From assembly GCF_041380235.1 (NCBI RefSeq), contig NZ_JBGIYY010000004.1, positions 62,001 to 126,000 on the forward strand: DNA of 64,000 bases, written 5' to 3'. Below the pieces are notes generated by a model. That model worked only from the letters and a program-made list of their open reading frames with translations, was not told the DNA's origin and searched no databases. The position numbers and the translations under genes are program-made. Of the stretch, positions 7,527 through 16,202 are shown in pieces (within the stretch, counting starts at the first letter, position 1; every line of letters starts with the position of its first letter). This stretch comes from Glaciecola sp041380235. GTDB taxonomy: Bacteria; Pseudomonadota; Gammaproteobacteria; Enterobacterales; Alteromonadaceae.

Positions 7527-9431
7527 ATGAAATCATTTAATCGCACGTTCTTAATCGCTTTAAGTGCTATTACCGGCGGAATTGCTGTAGGCGCAGTTGG
7601 ACTTGGAGATACAAGCAACGTGCGGTTTGACGATGCAGCATTACTAATTGGGCATGAGGTTCAAGAGCCGAAGTCTTATATTATACAGGGAACAGATTCA
7701 GAGAATTTGGCTGCGGTAGTAGAAAAGGTAGGCGGAAATGTTAGTAGAGAATTCCCTATCATCAATGCGATCAGCGCTGTGCTTACTCCAAAACAGGCAG
7801 AAAAAATCAAACAACTGGGCAACGTTAGAGTGCAAGACGATCGCCAAGTTCTCACTATGAATGGAAACTCAGTCTTTAACTTTATGGTGTCGAGCACGGC
7901 GAAGAAAAACAAAATAGACAATCATATTGCGCGTCACGTCAATGCCGACAAATTACACGATATTGGTCTAACTGGACAAGGCGTAACCGTGGCGGTAGTA
8001 GACAGCGGTGCAAATTTTGGTGGTAACATTGGTGCCAATCTATTCAGAAATACTAGTGGCAGCGTTCGTATCCCGGTTAAATACGATGCATTTACTAGTC
8101 GTGTTAATTTTAGGTTTAATGACGACCAAAACGGGCATGGTACGCATGTATCTAACATTATTGCGAACAGCTTGATGTCAGAAAATAATAAGTTCAACGG
8201 CATTGCACCAGATGTGAATTTGCTGCCAGTAAAAGCATTTAATCACAAGGGAGAAAGCAGCTATTCAAAGGTCTTAGATGCGTTAAATTGGATTTTTGTG
8301 AACCGCTATCAATACAACATAAGAGTCGTGAATCTATCTTTAGGTGCTGAGGTACAATCAAGATATTGGCAAGACCCTATTAATCAAGCAGTTATGCGTT
8401 TATGGGATGCTGGCATAGTGGTCGTAACATCTGCAGGAAACAACGGTAAAGACATGGGGATTTCGGTACCGGGCAACAACCCTTACGTAATAACCGTGGG
8501 TGCAACAACAGACAATTACACACCATTTGACCCGGCTGATGATCGCGTGACCTCATTTTCTTCAAAAGGCCCCACCTATGAAGGTTTTGTAAAGCCTGAG
8601 ATTGTGGCGCCAGGTGCTCGCATCGCGGTGAAAATGCAAGGCTCATTGATTGCCAAAGCAATGCGTAAAAGTGCGACCGGTATCGATTATTCTGAAATAT
8701 CAGGAACGTCACAGGCCTCTGCTGTTGTTGCTGGCGTGGCAGCGCTAATTATTCAAAACGACCCGTTTATAACGCCCGACAACGTAAAATGTAAAATCGT
8801 AGCAACTGCAAAAGCTGCGAAAGTAAATGGCAACTTAGCGTTCAGTCCGTTTAAGCAAGGTGCAGGTATAGTGAACGCGTATGATGCAGTAATGAGCCAG
8901 GCGAGTGACTGTGCCAATCAGGGGCTGAACATCGTACAAGATCTTATGGGTATTAAACATTTCTTTGGCCCTGTGGTAAAAGCCCCTTCAGGCGAACTTC
9001 AGATTCTTTTACCTTCTGGTGGGGTATTGACCGAAGGTTCTCATTGGTCTACTGGCGATATCGCTGTAGAAGGCTCACATTGGACAGTAGGTAATATTGG
9101 CTTAGAGGGTTCGCATTGGTTGCAAGGGACAATGGGCCTTGAGGGTTCACACTGGGCACAAGGCATGATGGGTTTAGAAGGAGCGCATTGGAGCACTGGT
9201 GATTTAGTATTAGAAGGCGCGCATTGGACTGCTGGCCAAGTGGGTCTTGAGGGCTCACACTGGACGCAAGGCGGAGTAGGTCTAGAAGGTGCTCATTGGA
9301 TGGAAGGAACCATGGGCTTGGAGGGTTCACACTGGGGAGAAGGCATGATGGCCATTGAAAGTGAGGTAGGCAACTTGCCACCTATCGACCCGAACGCAGA
9401 AATTACGATTGACGAAAGTGTTTGGCAATAA
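7527..9431 (+). CDS. Secreted S8 (subtilisin-family) serine protease with SHW repeat tail
   Basis: The 634-residue protein has a signal-like N-terminus and a propeptide-like region (about residues 50-115, including SYIIQGTDSENLAAVVEKVG). The peptidase domain follows, with a complete triad: Asp159 in VAVVDSGANF, His204 in GHGTHVSN and Ser395 in SGTSQASA. The oxyanion-hole asparagine lies in TSAGNNG. The catalytic domain ends near residue 455. A linker precedes nine exact-length 12-residue repeats (residues 503-610, consensus EG-S/A-HW-x2-G-x2-GL) and a short acidic tail. The repeat tail has no membrane anchor or sorting signal that I recognise. The gene is monocistronic with its own terminator. 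The protease assignment is firm; the function of the tail is unknown. Confidence 0.92.
   Translation: MKSFNRTFLIALSAITGGIAVGAVGLGDTSNVRFDDAALLIGHEVQEPKSYIIQGTDSENLAAVVEKVGGNVSREFPIINAISAVLTPKQAEKIKQLGNVRVQDDRQVLTMNGNSVFNFMVSSTAKKNKIDNHIARHVNADKLHDIGLTGQGVTVAVVDSGANFGGNIGANLFRNTSGSVRIPVKYDAFTSRVNFRFNDDQNGHGTHVSNIIANSLMSENNKFNGIAPDVNLLPVKAFNHKGESSYSKVLDALNWIFVNRYQYNIRVVNLSLGAEVQSRYWQDPINQAVMRLWDAGIVVVTSAGNNGKDMGISVPGNNPYVITVGATTDNYTPFDPADDRVTSFSSKGPTYEGFVKPEIVAPGARIAVKMQGSLIAKAMRKSATGIDYSEISGTSQASAVVAGVAALIIQNDPFITPDNVKCKIVATAKAAKVNGNLAFSPFKQGAGIVNAYDAVMSQASDCANQGLNIVQDLMGIKHFFGPVVKAPSGELQILLPSGGVLTEGSHWSTGDIAVEGSHWTVGNIGLEGSHWLQGTMGLEGSHWAQGMMGLEGAHWSTGDLVLEGAHWTAGQVGLEGSHWTQGGVGLEGAHWMEGTMGLEGSHWGEGMMAIESEVGNLPPIDPNAEITIDESVWQ
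9033..9356 (+). repeat. Nine 36-base repeats encoding EG(S/A)HW units
   Basis: Nine head-to-tail units of exactly 12 codons start at residue 503 of the S8 protease. Each encodes EGSHW or EGAHW followed by a variable pair, glycine, another variable pair and usually GL. Glu, Gly, His, Trp and the second Gly are invariant across all nine; third-codon positions vary, so the array is old enough to have drifted while the protein pattern was kept. Confidence 0.95.
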
Positions 9432-9444
9432 AATGCAAAGCTAT

Positions 9445-9476
9445 AAAGGCCGCTTAATTTAAGCGGCCTTTTTTTT
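9445..9476 (+). terminator. Intrinsic terminator of the S8 protease gene
   Basis: AAAGGCCGCTT, a short AT loop and AAGCGGCCTTTTTTTT make a strong GC-rich stem with an eight-T tail, 14 bases after the stop codon. Confidence 0.95.
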
Positions 9477-9545
9477 AATAAATTACTAGGTAATGCCGAT
9501 ACCTTGCTAATAAGCATCGATTGTAGAAAATAAACTGGTAGCCAA

Positions 9546-12500
9546 ATGAATTGGAAGATAACAGCCCAAATACCAAGAGTGTTCCTCCTCTCCCTCAAAA
9601 CAGCGTACCTGTGTTTGATGGTGGCGTTGATTCAAGGTAACGTGGCATTCGCAGCAATAGATAATGCTAGATTTCAAAAATTGGAAGTTGCCGACAGTTT
9701 GTCAAATCAAAATATTAACGTTATTTTTCAGGACAGTACTGGCTTTATTTGGTTTGGTACGCAGGAGGGCCTTAACCGATACGATGGCTATAGAATTGAA
9801 ACATTTAATCAAATCTTTGGTGATAAAACATCGCTTTCATCTTCATGGATCAACGCAATTGTTGAAGACAATAACAATAAGCTCTGGGTTGGCACACGCA
9901 GTGGCGTGAATCGTTACGATCCTAACACCCGTCGCTTTGAGCAATTCAATACATCTGAAGACGGGCAAGGCATTAACGATGAGGTTGTACGTGATGTTTG
10001 GAAAGATAGTAAGGGTGTGATTTGGGTTGCGACACGCAAAGGCCTAAATAAGTTTATTGAAAATGAAAATCGCTTTAAGCACTACAATTTTGCAAACGAT
10101 GAAGGTGAATCGATTGAAGCGTATGACGTGGTAATGGACCTCACCGGTGCATTTTGGCTTGGCTCTGAAAAGAATGGTCTATTCCGTTTTGACGGTGAAT
10201 CTGAGCGTTTGGTTAAAGTGGTCCCGCAATTTTATGTGGATGGTAAGTTAAAAACCGTGCGCATTCGTTCGCTGTTTATTGACTCCCATCATAAGCTTTG
10301 GATTGGTACCAATAGTGCAGGTGTTTATCGCTTAGATTTTACTGCGCAAAAGTCTGAAAATATGGAAGAAGCGGTGGTTAAGATCCCAGGCATAACACAG
10401 ACTTCGGTAATCGATATTATCGAGGACGACAACGGTACTATTTGGTTTGCTAGTTCTGATGGCTTGGTCTATTACTCAAATGGCAAAGTTGATGCAATGG
10501 TCAGTAGTGATACCAACAAGTTTTCAATCTCAGATAACATGGTGATTAGCATCATGATTGATCGCTCGGGTGTGTTTTGGGTGGGTTCATTTAAAGGCGT
10601 AGACAAGTGGAACATTTCGACCACGCAATTTGATCAGTATTCGCTATATGCACCAGAAGGCAAGCGCCTATCTGGAAACAATATTACCCTAGTAAATGCG
10701 CTGCAAGACGGCAGACATCTTGTGGGTAGTTATCAAGGTTTAGATTTTATTGATCCTGAAACTGGCGATGTTGAGTCTTTCCGCGCTGACCAATCCAATC
10801 CTAATAGCCTCAAAAGCAATTCAGTTATGTCGGCTAAGCAAGCAAGCGACGGTAAGCTATGGCTAGGCTATCGCGGCAGCGGCTTAAGCTATTACGATTT
10901 AGAGAATAAGACCTTTACGCATTTTAAAGCCGACACTTCAAATCCCAATGCGCTGCAATCAAATGGGATTACGGCCATTAAAGAAGCATCAGACGGGACC
11001 TTGTGGATTTCCGCTTTTGAAGGTGGAATTAGCAAGTTCCATCCGGAGCAACAAAATTTTACGACCTTCAAACACGATCCAACAGATCTCTATTCAATCA
11101 GCAGTGATCGCGTCATGTCTATTTATGAAAGTTCTGACGGTTTGCTATGGTTAGGCACTTGGGATAATGGGGTCTCGATTTTAAACCCCAATACCGAAAC
11201 GGTATTTCGTATTCAATCGGAGCCGGACAATCCCGGCGGCCTAAGTTCAAACTCTGTCTGGTCAGTTCTTGAAGATTCCAATCATAATATTTGGATTGGT
11301 ACTCAGGGCGGTGGCTTAAATTTATTGAGTAAAGAAGACAGAGATGCTGCAAATATTCGATTTACTAGAATTACGCAACAAGAAGGGCTGCCCAGTAATG
11401 TTGTTTATGGCATTCTTGAAGATGATTCAGGGATGTTATGGCTGAGCACCAACAGAGGCTTGACTCGTCTTGATCCTCAGACCATGAAAATTAAGAACTT
11501 CACGCAGGCTCAAGGCTTACAAAGCAGTGAGTTTAACTCCGGTGCCTATCATAAAACCGATTCAGGCATGCTGATGTTTGGCGGACCGTCGGGAGTTACC
11601 ACGTTTATGCCATCTGAAATTCAACCAAGCACCCACAAGCCCAAAACGGTTATTACGTCATTTAATCGACTCAATACACAACTCTATATACCTGATGTTA
11701 TTAACGAGCAAAACCAAATTGAAATCACTCATATAGATTATCTAATTGGCTTTGAATTTGCAGGCTTAGACTTCACCTCCCCAAAAGACAACCGCTACCG
11801 ATATAGACTGATTGGATTTGATGATAATTGGATTGATAGCCGTGAGTCTAGAACGGCGACTTACACCAACTTGCCAGGGGGTCGTTACACATTCGAAGTG
11901 ATGTCGGCAAACAGCGATGGAGTTTGGAATGAAGATAGCGCGAAAATCAGCCTTATTGTGCATCCTGCACCTTGGTTCTCGCCTTATGCGTATGCACTTT
12001 ATGCGGTCCTAATTATTCTATTTATTTATTCGCTATATCGTTACTATCAAAACAAAATGCACGCGCAAAGTCTGTATAGAGAATCACTTGAACTCGAGGT
12101 TAGTAATCGCACGCAAGAGCTAAGCCAGGCCAATGAACAGCTACATAGAGCAAGTATTACCGATCAACTTACGGGCTTGTTTAACAGGCGTTATTTATTC
12201 GATGTTATCGAAGATAAATTCAAAGAAGTCTACGAAAAATTTACCAACGCTATCGAGCTGCAATCTGCCAGACATCATTCAGGACCACGCTTATTTTTTC
12301 TGATGTTTGATTTGGACGGATTTAAACCTATTAATGATACCTATGGGCATGACGCAGGTGACAAGATGATCCAACAAGTTGCCCACTTGCTGAACGAAGT
12401 CTGTCGCATGACCGACACGGTTATTCGTTGGGGCGGCGATGAGTTTGTCGTTATCGGCGAAATCGACGATGAATCAGAGGTAACCGCCCTTGCAGATGCG

Positions 12501-12809
12501 ATTCGAAAAACGATCATGAAACATGGTTTTGATATCGGTTTAGCGCAGCGTATGCATTTATCTTGCTCTATTGGATTTTCTCTGTATCCATTTAGTCATC
12601 ACTCTCCAGACTCGGTCAGTTGGGAGCAAGTCCACTTACTCGCTGATAAGGCGCTTTATATGTCTAAAGACAATGGACGCAACACTTGGTCGGGTATTGT
12701 TCAAGCAGAACATTCGGTGCCGTTTAGCACCATGAATGCCCTAAATCAAAAGTTAGAAGCGGCAATTTCTAGCTCTGATGTTCGTGTCCTGCGACATGAA
12801 TCTGAATAG
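9546..12809 (+). CDS. Two-propeller sensor diguanylate cyclase
   Basis: The 1087-residue protein starts with a signal or anchor segment (about residues 13-38). About 13-14 propeller repeats of the Reg_prop type follow, recognisable as D-x2-G-x-(I/L)-W-(F/V/L)-G-T (for example DSTGFIWFGT and DSNHNIWIGT), enough for two seven-bladed propellers. A Y_Y_Y domain covers about residues 740-810 (FDDNWIDSRES, YTNLPGGRYTF). A membrane helix lies near 812-835, then a coiled-coil linker and a GGDEF domain with an intact GGDEF motif at 963-967. The protein should sense a periplasmic ligand and make c-di-GMP in the cytoplasm. Related sensors in other bacteria often respond to polysaccharide breakdown products; no such genes are near. 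The start has a weak ribosome-binding site. Confidence 0.92.
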   Translation: MNWKITAQIPRVFLLSLKTAYLCLMVALIQGNVAFAAIDNARFQKLEVADSLSNQNINVIFQDSTGFIWFGTQEGLNRYDGYRIETFNQIFGDKTSLSSSWINAIVEDNNNKLWVGTRSGVNRYDPNTRRFEQFNTSEDGQGINDEVVRDVWKDSKGVIWVATRKGLNKFIENENRFKHYNFANDEGESIEAYDVVMDLTGAFWLGSEKNGLFRFDGESERLVKVVPQFYVDGKLKTVRIRSLFIDSHHKLWIGTNSAGVYRLDFTAQKSENMEEAVVKIPGITQTSVIDIIEDDNGTIWFASSDGLVYYSNGKVDAMVSSDTNKFSISDNMVISIMIDRSGVFWVGSFKGVDKWNISTTQFDQYSLYAPEGKRLSGNNITLVNALQDGRHLVGSYQGLDFIDPETGDVESFRADQSNPNSLKSNSVMSAKQASDGKLWLGYRGSGLSYYDLENKTFTHFKADTSNPNALQSNGITAIKEASDGTLWISAFEGGISKFHPEQQNFTTFKHDPTDLYSISSDRVMSIYESSDGLLWLGTWDNGVSILNPNTETVFRIQSEPDNPGGLSSNSVWSVLEDSNHNIWIGTQGGGLNLLSKEDRDAANIRFTRITQQEGLPSNVVYGILEDDSGMLWLSTNRGLTRLDPQTMKIKNFTQAQGLQSSEFNSGAYHKTDSGMLMFGGPSGVTTFMPSEIQPSTHKPKTVITSFNRLNTQLYIPDVINEQNQIEITHIDYLIGFEFAGLDFTSPKDNRYRYRLIGFDDNWIDSRESRTATYTNLPGGRYTFEVMSANSDGVWNEDSAKISLIVHPAPWFSPYAYALYAVLIILFIYSLYRYYQNKMHAQSLYRESLELEVSNRTQELSQANEQLHRASITDQLTGLFNRRYLFDVIEDKFKEVYEKFTNAIELQSARHHSGPRLFFLMFDLDGFKPINDTYGHDAGDKMIQQVAHLLNEVCRMTDTVIRWGGDEFVVIGEIDDESEVTALADAIRKTIMKHGFDIGLAQRMHLSCSIGFSLYPFSHHSPDSVSWEQVHLLADKALYMSKDNGRNTWSGIVQAEHSVPFSTMNALNQKLEAAISSSDVRVLRHESE

Positions 12810-12835
12810 CGTTGCACGGCTATAGCGGACACAGC

Positions 12836-12863
12836 AAAAAAAACCAGCGCCTTGCTGGTTTTT
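12836..12863. terminator. Bidirectional terminator between the cyclase and the sigma-54 regulator
   Basis: An A run, AAACCAGC, a five-base loop and GCTGGTTTTT form a hairpin with T tails on both strands. It lies 27 bases after the diguanylate cyclase stop and upstream of the 3' end of the convergent gene. Confidence 0.85.
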
Positions 12864-13017
12864 ATGTAAATAACCTTAATTTGCACAAGTTATTATCAAA
12901 GAATGGGTTTAAATAATCTTAGAGGTACTTAAGAGGATTGATAACTGTGGGCGAATATTTGAGGGCTTTAAAGAAAGAATCACGTAATAAAATGTAGATA
13001 TTTATATCTGCCTTAGC

Positions 13018-15927
13018 CTATAGAGAACGTTTCAATTTATATAATGTTGGCTCACTCACCCCAAGCAGTTGCGCGGCATGCGTCATATTACCTGAGCCCT
13101 GTCGTAAAATCATAGCCAGTAAACGCAGCTTTAAAGTGTCTAAAGGTTTCGCTAAGCTGACCTGGCCCGACGCAATACTTTTCAGCAATTCAGCAACTGT
13201 GGCCCATGCGGGTGGATAAGCCTCAATCGTAAATGATTCGGCTTTATTTGCCTTGCGCCTAGCGGTACTTATGGGAATTTGTAAACGACTGGCAATCAGT
13301 TTATTAGTTCTGCACTGCTGAAATGTGAGCTGAAACAGGCTCATTTCAATCCACGTACCTATCTCAGACTGATAGTACTCGTGGGATGCATATATCTGTT
13401 TGAGCAGAGAATCGATGGCTTGGTTGTAAGCCTGGAGCCAATCTTCACCATCCAATTTCCCCATAGTAGCGGGTATCTCGTCATTTAGTGCGGTAGTCTG
13501 CTGTTGAGCCACATCTCCAAGTTCAGGCTCGTAATGCTCGATGGTATTTTTAGATATTTCATGCAGATTTTGGCCATTGCTAGTTTCGCGCTCGGCCTCT
13601 TGATATATCTGAATATTAATGTCGTCAAATAGGATTTCATTACCTTGGCACATTAAGCTAGCCTGCATTAGCTTATTTTCTAGCTCACGAATATTGCCGG
13701 GCCAGTGGTAAGCATGCATTTTTGCGAGGGTTTGCGGGCTCAAGTACTTACGAGTGGTCTCAAACTGATTGGCAAATTTACTTAAAAAGTGTTGAGAAAG
13801 TAATTCTAAGTCCTCAAGTCTGTCGCGAAGAGGCGGATTATGGAGCGTTACTACATTTAATCTGAAATATAGATCTTGTCTGAATGCGCCTCTTTGCACT
13901 TCTTTTTGCAGATCTCGATTAGTTAGAGCAACAATTTTTACATCTACTGATATGGCCTTATTACTGCCTACGGGAGTAAAGTGCTTCTCTTGCACAAAAC
14001 GTAAAAGCTTTGGCTGCATAGACATTGGTAATTCGCCGATTTCGTCCAACACAATGATGCCGCCATCTGCCGCTTGAATTTTACCCACCGTATGACTTTG
14101 TGCACCGGTAAATGCGCCTTTTACATAGCCAAAAAGTTCAGACTCGATGAGAGTTTCAGGAATCGAGCCACAGTCAACAATCACCAGAGGCGCTTTATTT
14201 CTAGGGCTAAGATTGTGGATCGCATGAATCAGCTTCTCTTTACCGGTGCCGCTTTCGCCAGTAACCAGTATGGTAGTATCGGTTTGTGCCGCTCGCTGAG
14301 TTTGCTTCATAATAGTTTGCATACTTTCTGAACGATAGACTAAAGCACTTGACTTTAAACCAGTCTTTATTGTGTTCAGCTCTTCAGCCAGTTGTGCATT
14401 TTGCTGCTCTAAATTACGATTTAGTTCGTCTTCTAATTGGCTGCGTTTGAGCGCTTTACCAATTTGTCTTGCAAACCCCGCGAACAGCATTACCGAGTCG
14501 TGGGTTAAGTCGAGAGTTTGTTCTTGACCGACTAAAAAGAAGCAGGCATTTAGTTCGGCGCCTAATGGCACCAATAGAAAACGCTCTTGTTCATTTTGAT
14601 ACTCAACGTGTCTGCCGTTTTCAATAGCATCTTTGCTAAGCTTGCGAAGATCTTTTTCAAACGTGGTACTTTTAATATTGAGTGGCGAAATATCGGCCAT
14701 TTGTGAAACTGAAATGGCTTGTTCAAATGGACTGTATTGATCATCTGAAATAATTCCAGCAGCGCTAAACTCAAAGGTATACGCTAACCTTTCAACGACG
14801 TTAACCAATAGACGTGCAAACTCGTGTTCATCAGCGATTATCGATGAAATATCCCAGAGCAACAACATGTTCCGATAGTTAGTTACATTATCGGGTGTAA
14901 AAATTCCGCCGATATAATTAAAATCTTGTTCGTCATATTTAAATTTGTCTGCTTCCCAATGCACAATGCTAGGTTTATCTGAGGTTTGAGCTGCCTTAAG
15001 TGCTTGTTCAGCTCGGCTGATCATAATGCTAGAAGGGGAGGCGTCTTCACCAACACAGTCTTCGGCCGTAATGTGAGCAACGCCAACATTGAAAGACAAA
15101 CGAATGGCATTTTTTAAATAGGGCCGGTTGTGCAACTCAGTTTGCAGTTTTTGCGCGAGCTTGAGTCCTTCATCAACGCTATTTGCATCGCTAACAATAC
15201 CAAATAGCGCACCGCCAAAACGGCAGGCTTGATCGCCCAAACGCGTCTGCTGGTTGATAATTGTCGCAATTTCATTGAGCACTTGATCACCCTTTGCTTG
15301 ACCAAATTTTCGATTAACGATTTGAAAATCTCGGCAGTGGATCATGCAAAGATTCATGCCAGAGGAGGTGATATTCTCATCCACCGTTCGCTGCAATGCG
15401 TTTCTGCTTTGCAGTTTAGTCAAACTATCTACGGTCAGACCTTGAAATTGAGCAAATACACTTGTGCTGGTATATAAACATGCGCATAAATGTAAAAGTT
15501 GCTGTTGTTCTCTTGTGTTTATCTGGCTGTTTTCTGAGTGTGCAAGGTTCAACAACCAATTCGGAAAGACCTGCTCGGTTAAGAGTTCTATTTCAATTTG
15601 TCGCTCTTGTTTAGTTTGAATAATTGTTTGTCTGCGCTGTTGCTTACCTTGTTCACTAGTGTGCTTATGTATGCATATTAGCATGCGCTGTTTGTTGGAC
15701 ACGGATAGCGCAATCGACAGTTGTTCAACAAAGAACGCTGATTCCACTGCAAATTCTTCCGCTTGGCGTTGCTGGACTGTGAGTAAAGCAACGCTTAAAT
15801 CACCGATCTCAAGGCGTTCATGATCCTTTTGCTCTAGCCCACTAACACGCAAATAGTCACTATCCGTTAATAAACGAATGCTTTGCAGCAATTGCTCAGT
15901 GGCCTGTTTTGTCAGTTTTATACTCAA
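13018..15927 (-). CDS. Sigma-54 activator with degenerate GGDEF and GAF-like domains
   Basis: The 969-residue protein combines several modules. Residues 1-160 are unassigned. Residues of about 163-330 resemble a GGDEF domain, but the signature is FGGALF (237-242), so cyclase activity is unlikely. Residues of about 350-495 look like a GAF domain. A sigma-54 AAA+ domain follows (about 530-765) with Walker A GESGTGKE (557-564), the sigma-54 contact GAFTGA (604-609) and Walker B IIVLDEIGE. The C-terminus has a Fis-type helix-turn-helix (MTHAAQLLGVSEPTLYKLK), and a second HTH-like stretch lies near 875-895. The start used is TTG with no good ribosome-binding site, so the true start is uncertain. 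The target genes are unknown. The degenerate GGDEF may bind nucleotide as a sensor, which is inference. Confidence 0.85.
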   Translation of the reverse strand: MSIKLTKQATEQLLQSIRLLTDSDYLRVSGLEQKDHERLEIGDLSVALLTVQQRQAEEFAVESAFFVEQLSIALSVSNKQRMLICIHKHTSEQGKQQRRQTIIQTKQERQIEIELLTEQVFPNWLLNLAHSENSQINTREQQQLLHLCACLYTSTSVFAQFQGLTVDSLTKLQSRNALQRTVDENITSSGMNLCMIHCRDFQIVNRKFGQAKGDQVLNEIATIINQQTRLGDQACRFGGALFGIVSDANSVDEGLKLAQKLQTELHNRPYLKNAIRLSFNVGVAHITAEDCVGEDASPSSIMISRAEQALKAAQTSDKPSIVHWEADKFKYDEQDFNYIGGIFTPDNVTNYRNMLLLWDISSIIADEHEFARLLVNVVERLAYTFEFSAAGIISDDQYSPFEQAISVSQMADISPLNIKSTTFEKDLRKLSKDAIENGRHVEYQNEQERFLLVPLGAELNACFFLVGQEQTLDLTHDSVMLFAGFARQIGKALKRSQLEDELNRNLEQQNAQLAEELNTIKTGLKSSALVYRSESMQTIMKQTQRAAQTDTTILVTGESGTGKEKLIHAIHNLSPRNKAPLVIVDCGSIPETLIESELFGYVKGAFTGAQSHTVGKIQAADGGIIVLDEIGELPMSMQPKLLRFVQEKHFTPVGSNKAISVDVKIVALTNRDLQKEVQRGAFRQDLYFRLNVVTLHNPPLRDRLEDLELLSQHFLSKFANQFETTRKYLSPQTLAKMHAYHWPGNIRELENKLMQASLMCQGNEILFDDINIQIYQEAERETSNGQNLHEISKNTIEHYEPELGDVAQQQTTALNDEIPATMGKLDGEDWLQAYNQAIDSLLKQIYASHEYYQSEIGTWIEMSLFQLTFQQCRTNKLIASRLQIPISTARRKANKAESFTIEAYPPAWATVAELLKSIASGQVSLAKPLDTLKLRLLAMILRQGSGNMTHAAQLLGVSEPTLYKLKRSL

Positions 15928-15976
15928 TGAAAACGTGTCAACAGTCGGGGATTTATAGGAAAGTTATCGGCTAAGA

Positions 15977-16000
15977 GTCTATTTTACTTAGTAAAAAGAC
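15977..16000. promoter_or_regulatory. Palindromic operator-like site between the regulator and waaA
   Basis: GTCTATTTTAC, TTA and GTAAAAAGAC form an inverted repeat with one bulged base. It lies in the divergent region between the sigma-54 activator gene and the waaA leader, followed by a TATACT-like sequence near 16007. It could bind a dimeric regulator; no partner is evident. Confidence 0.35.
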
Positions 16001-16069
16001 CCTATTTATACTATGCTGTGCAGTTATCAAGGCACCTCTATTCAAGGCCAAAAAAAGGAGCAAAAAAAC

Positions 16070-16189
16070 GTGTTATCCAATACAGGTTTGACTGCTATTC
16101 TGATTGTATTGCAATCGATGTATAGCATCGCGCTTATCCCATTGCCAATGGATGTGTCTGCTTCCCTCGCAAACAATCAAGCCTTGTAG
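16070..16189 (+). CDS. Possible 39-residue hydrophobic microprotein or leader
   Basis: A GTG at 16070 sits nine bases after a perfect AAGGAG. It opens a 39-residue frame that runs to TAG at 16187-16189, only 13 bases before the waaA start. The product begins MLSNTGLTAILIVLQSMYSI and is hydrophobic over its first half, then ends in a short polar tail. The waaA start itself has a poor ribosome-binding site, so this frame may feed ribosomes to waaA by reinitiation, or may encode a small membrane peptide. It could also be chance. I know of no matching family. Confidence 0.4.
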   Translation: MLSNTGLTAILIVLQSMYSIALIPLPMDVSASLANNQAL

Positions 16190-16202
16190 TGGTAAAAAGC
16201 GA

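Noticed and set aside
9049..9381. A minus-strand Leu/Pro-rich frame of 110 codons
   Set aside because: It is the reverse reading of the EGSHW repeat array in the protease gene.
16104..16202. N-terminal extension of WaaA from a TTG codon
   Set aside because: No ribosome-binding site precedes it, the residues are cysteine-rich and unlike WaaA, and a second frame with a good ribosome-binding site covers the same bases.
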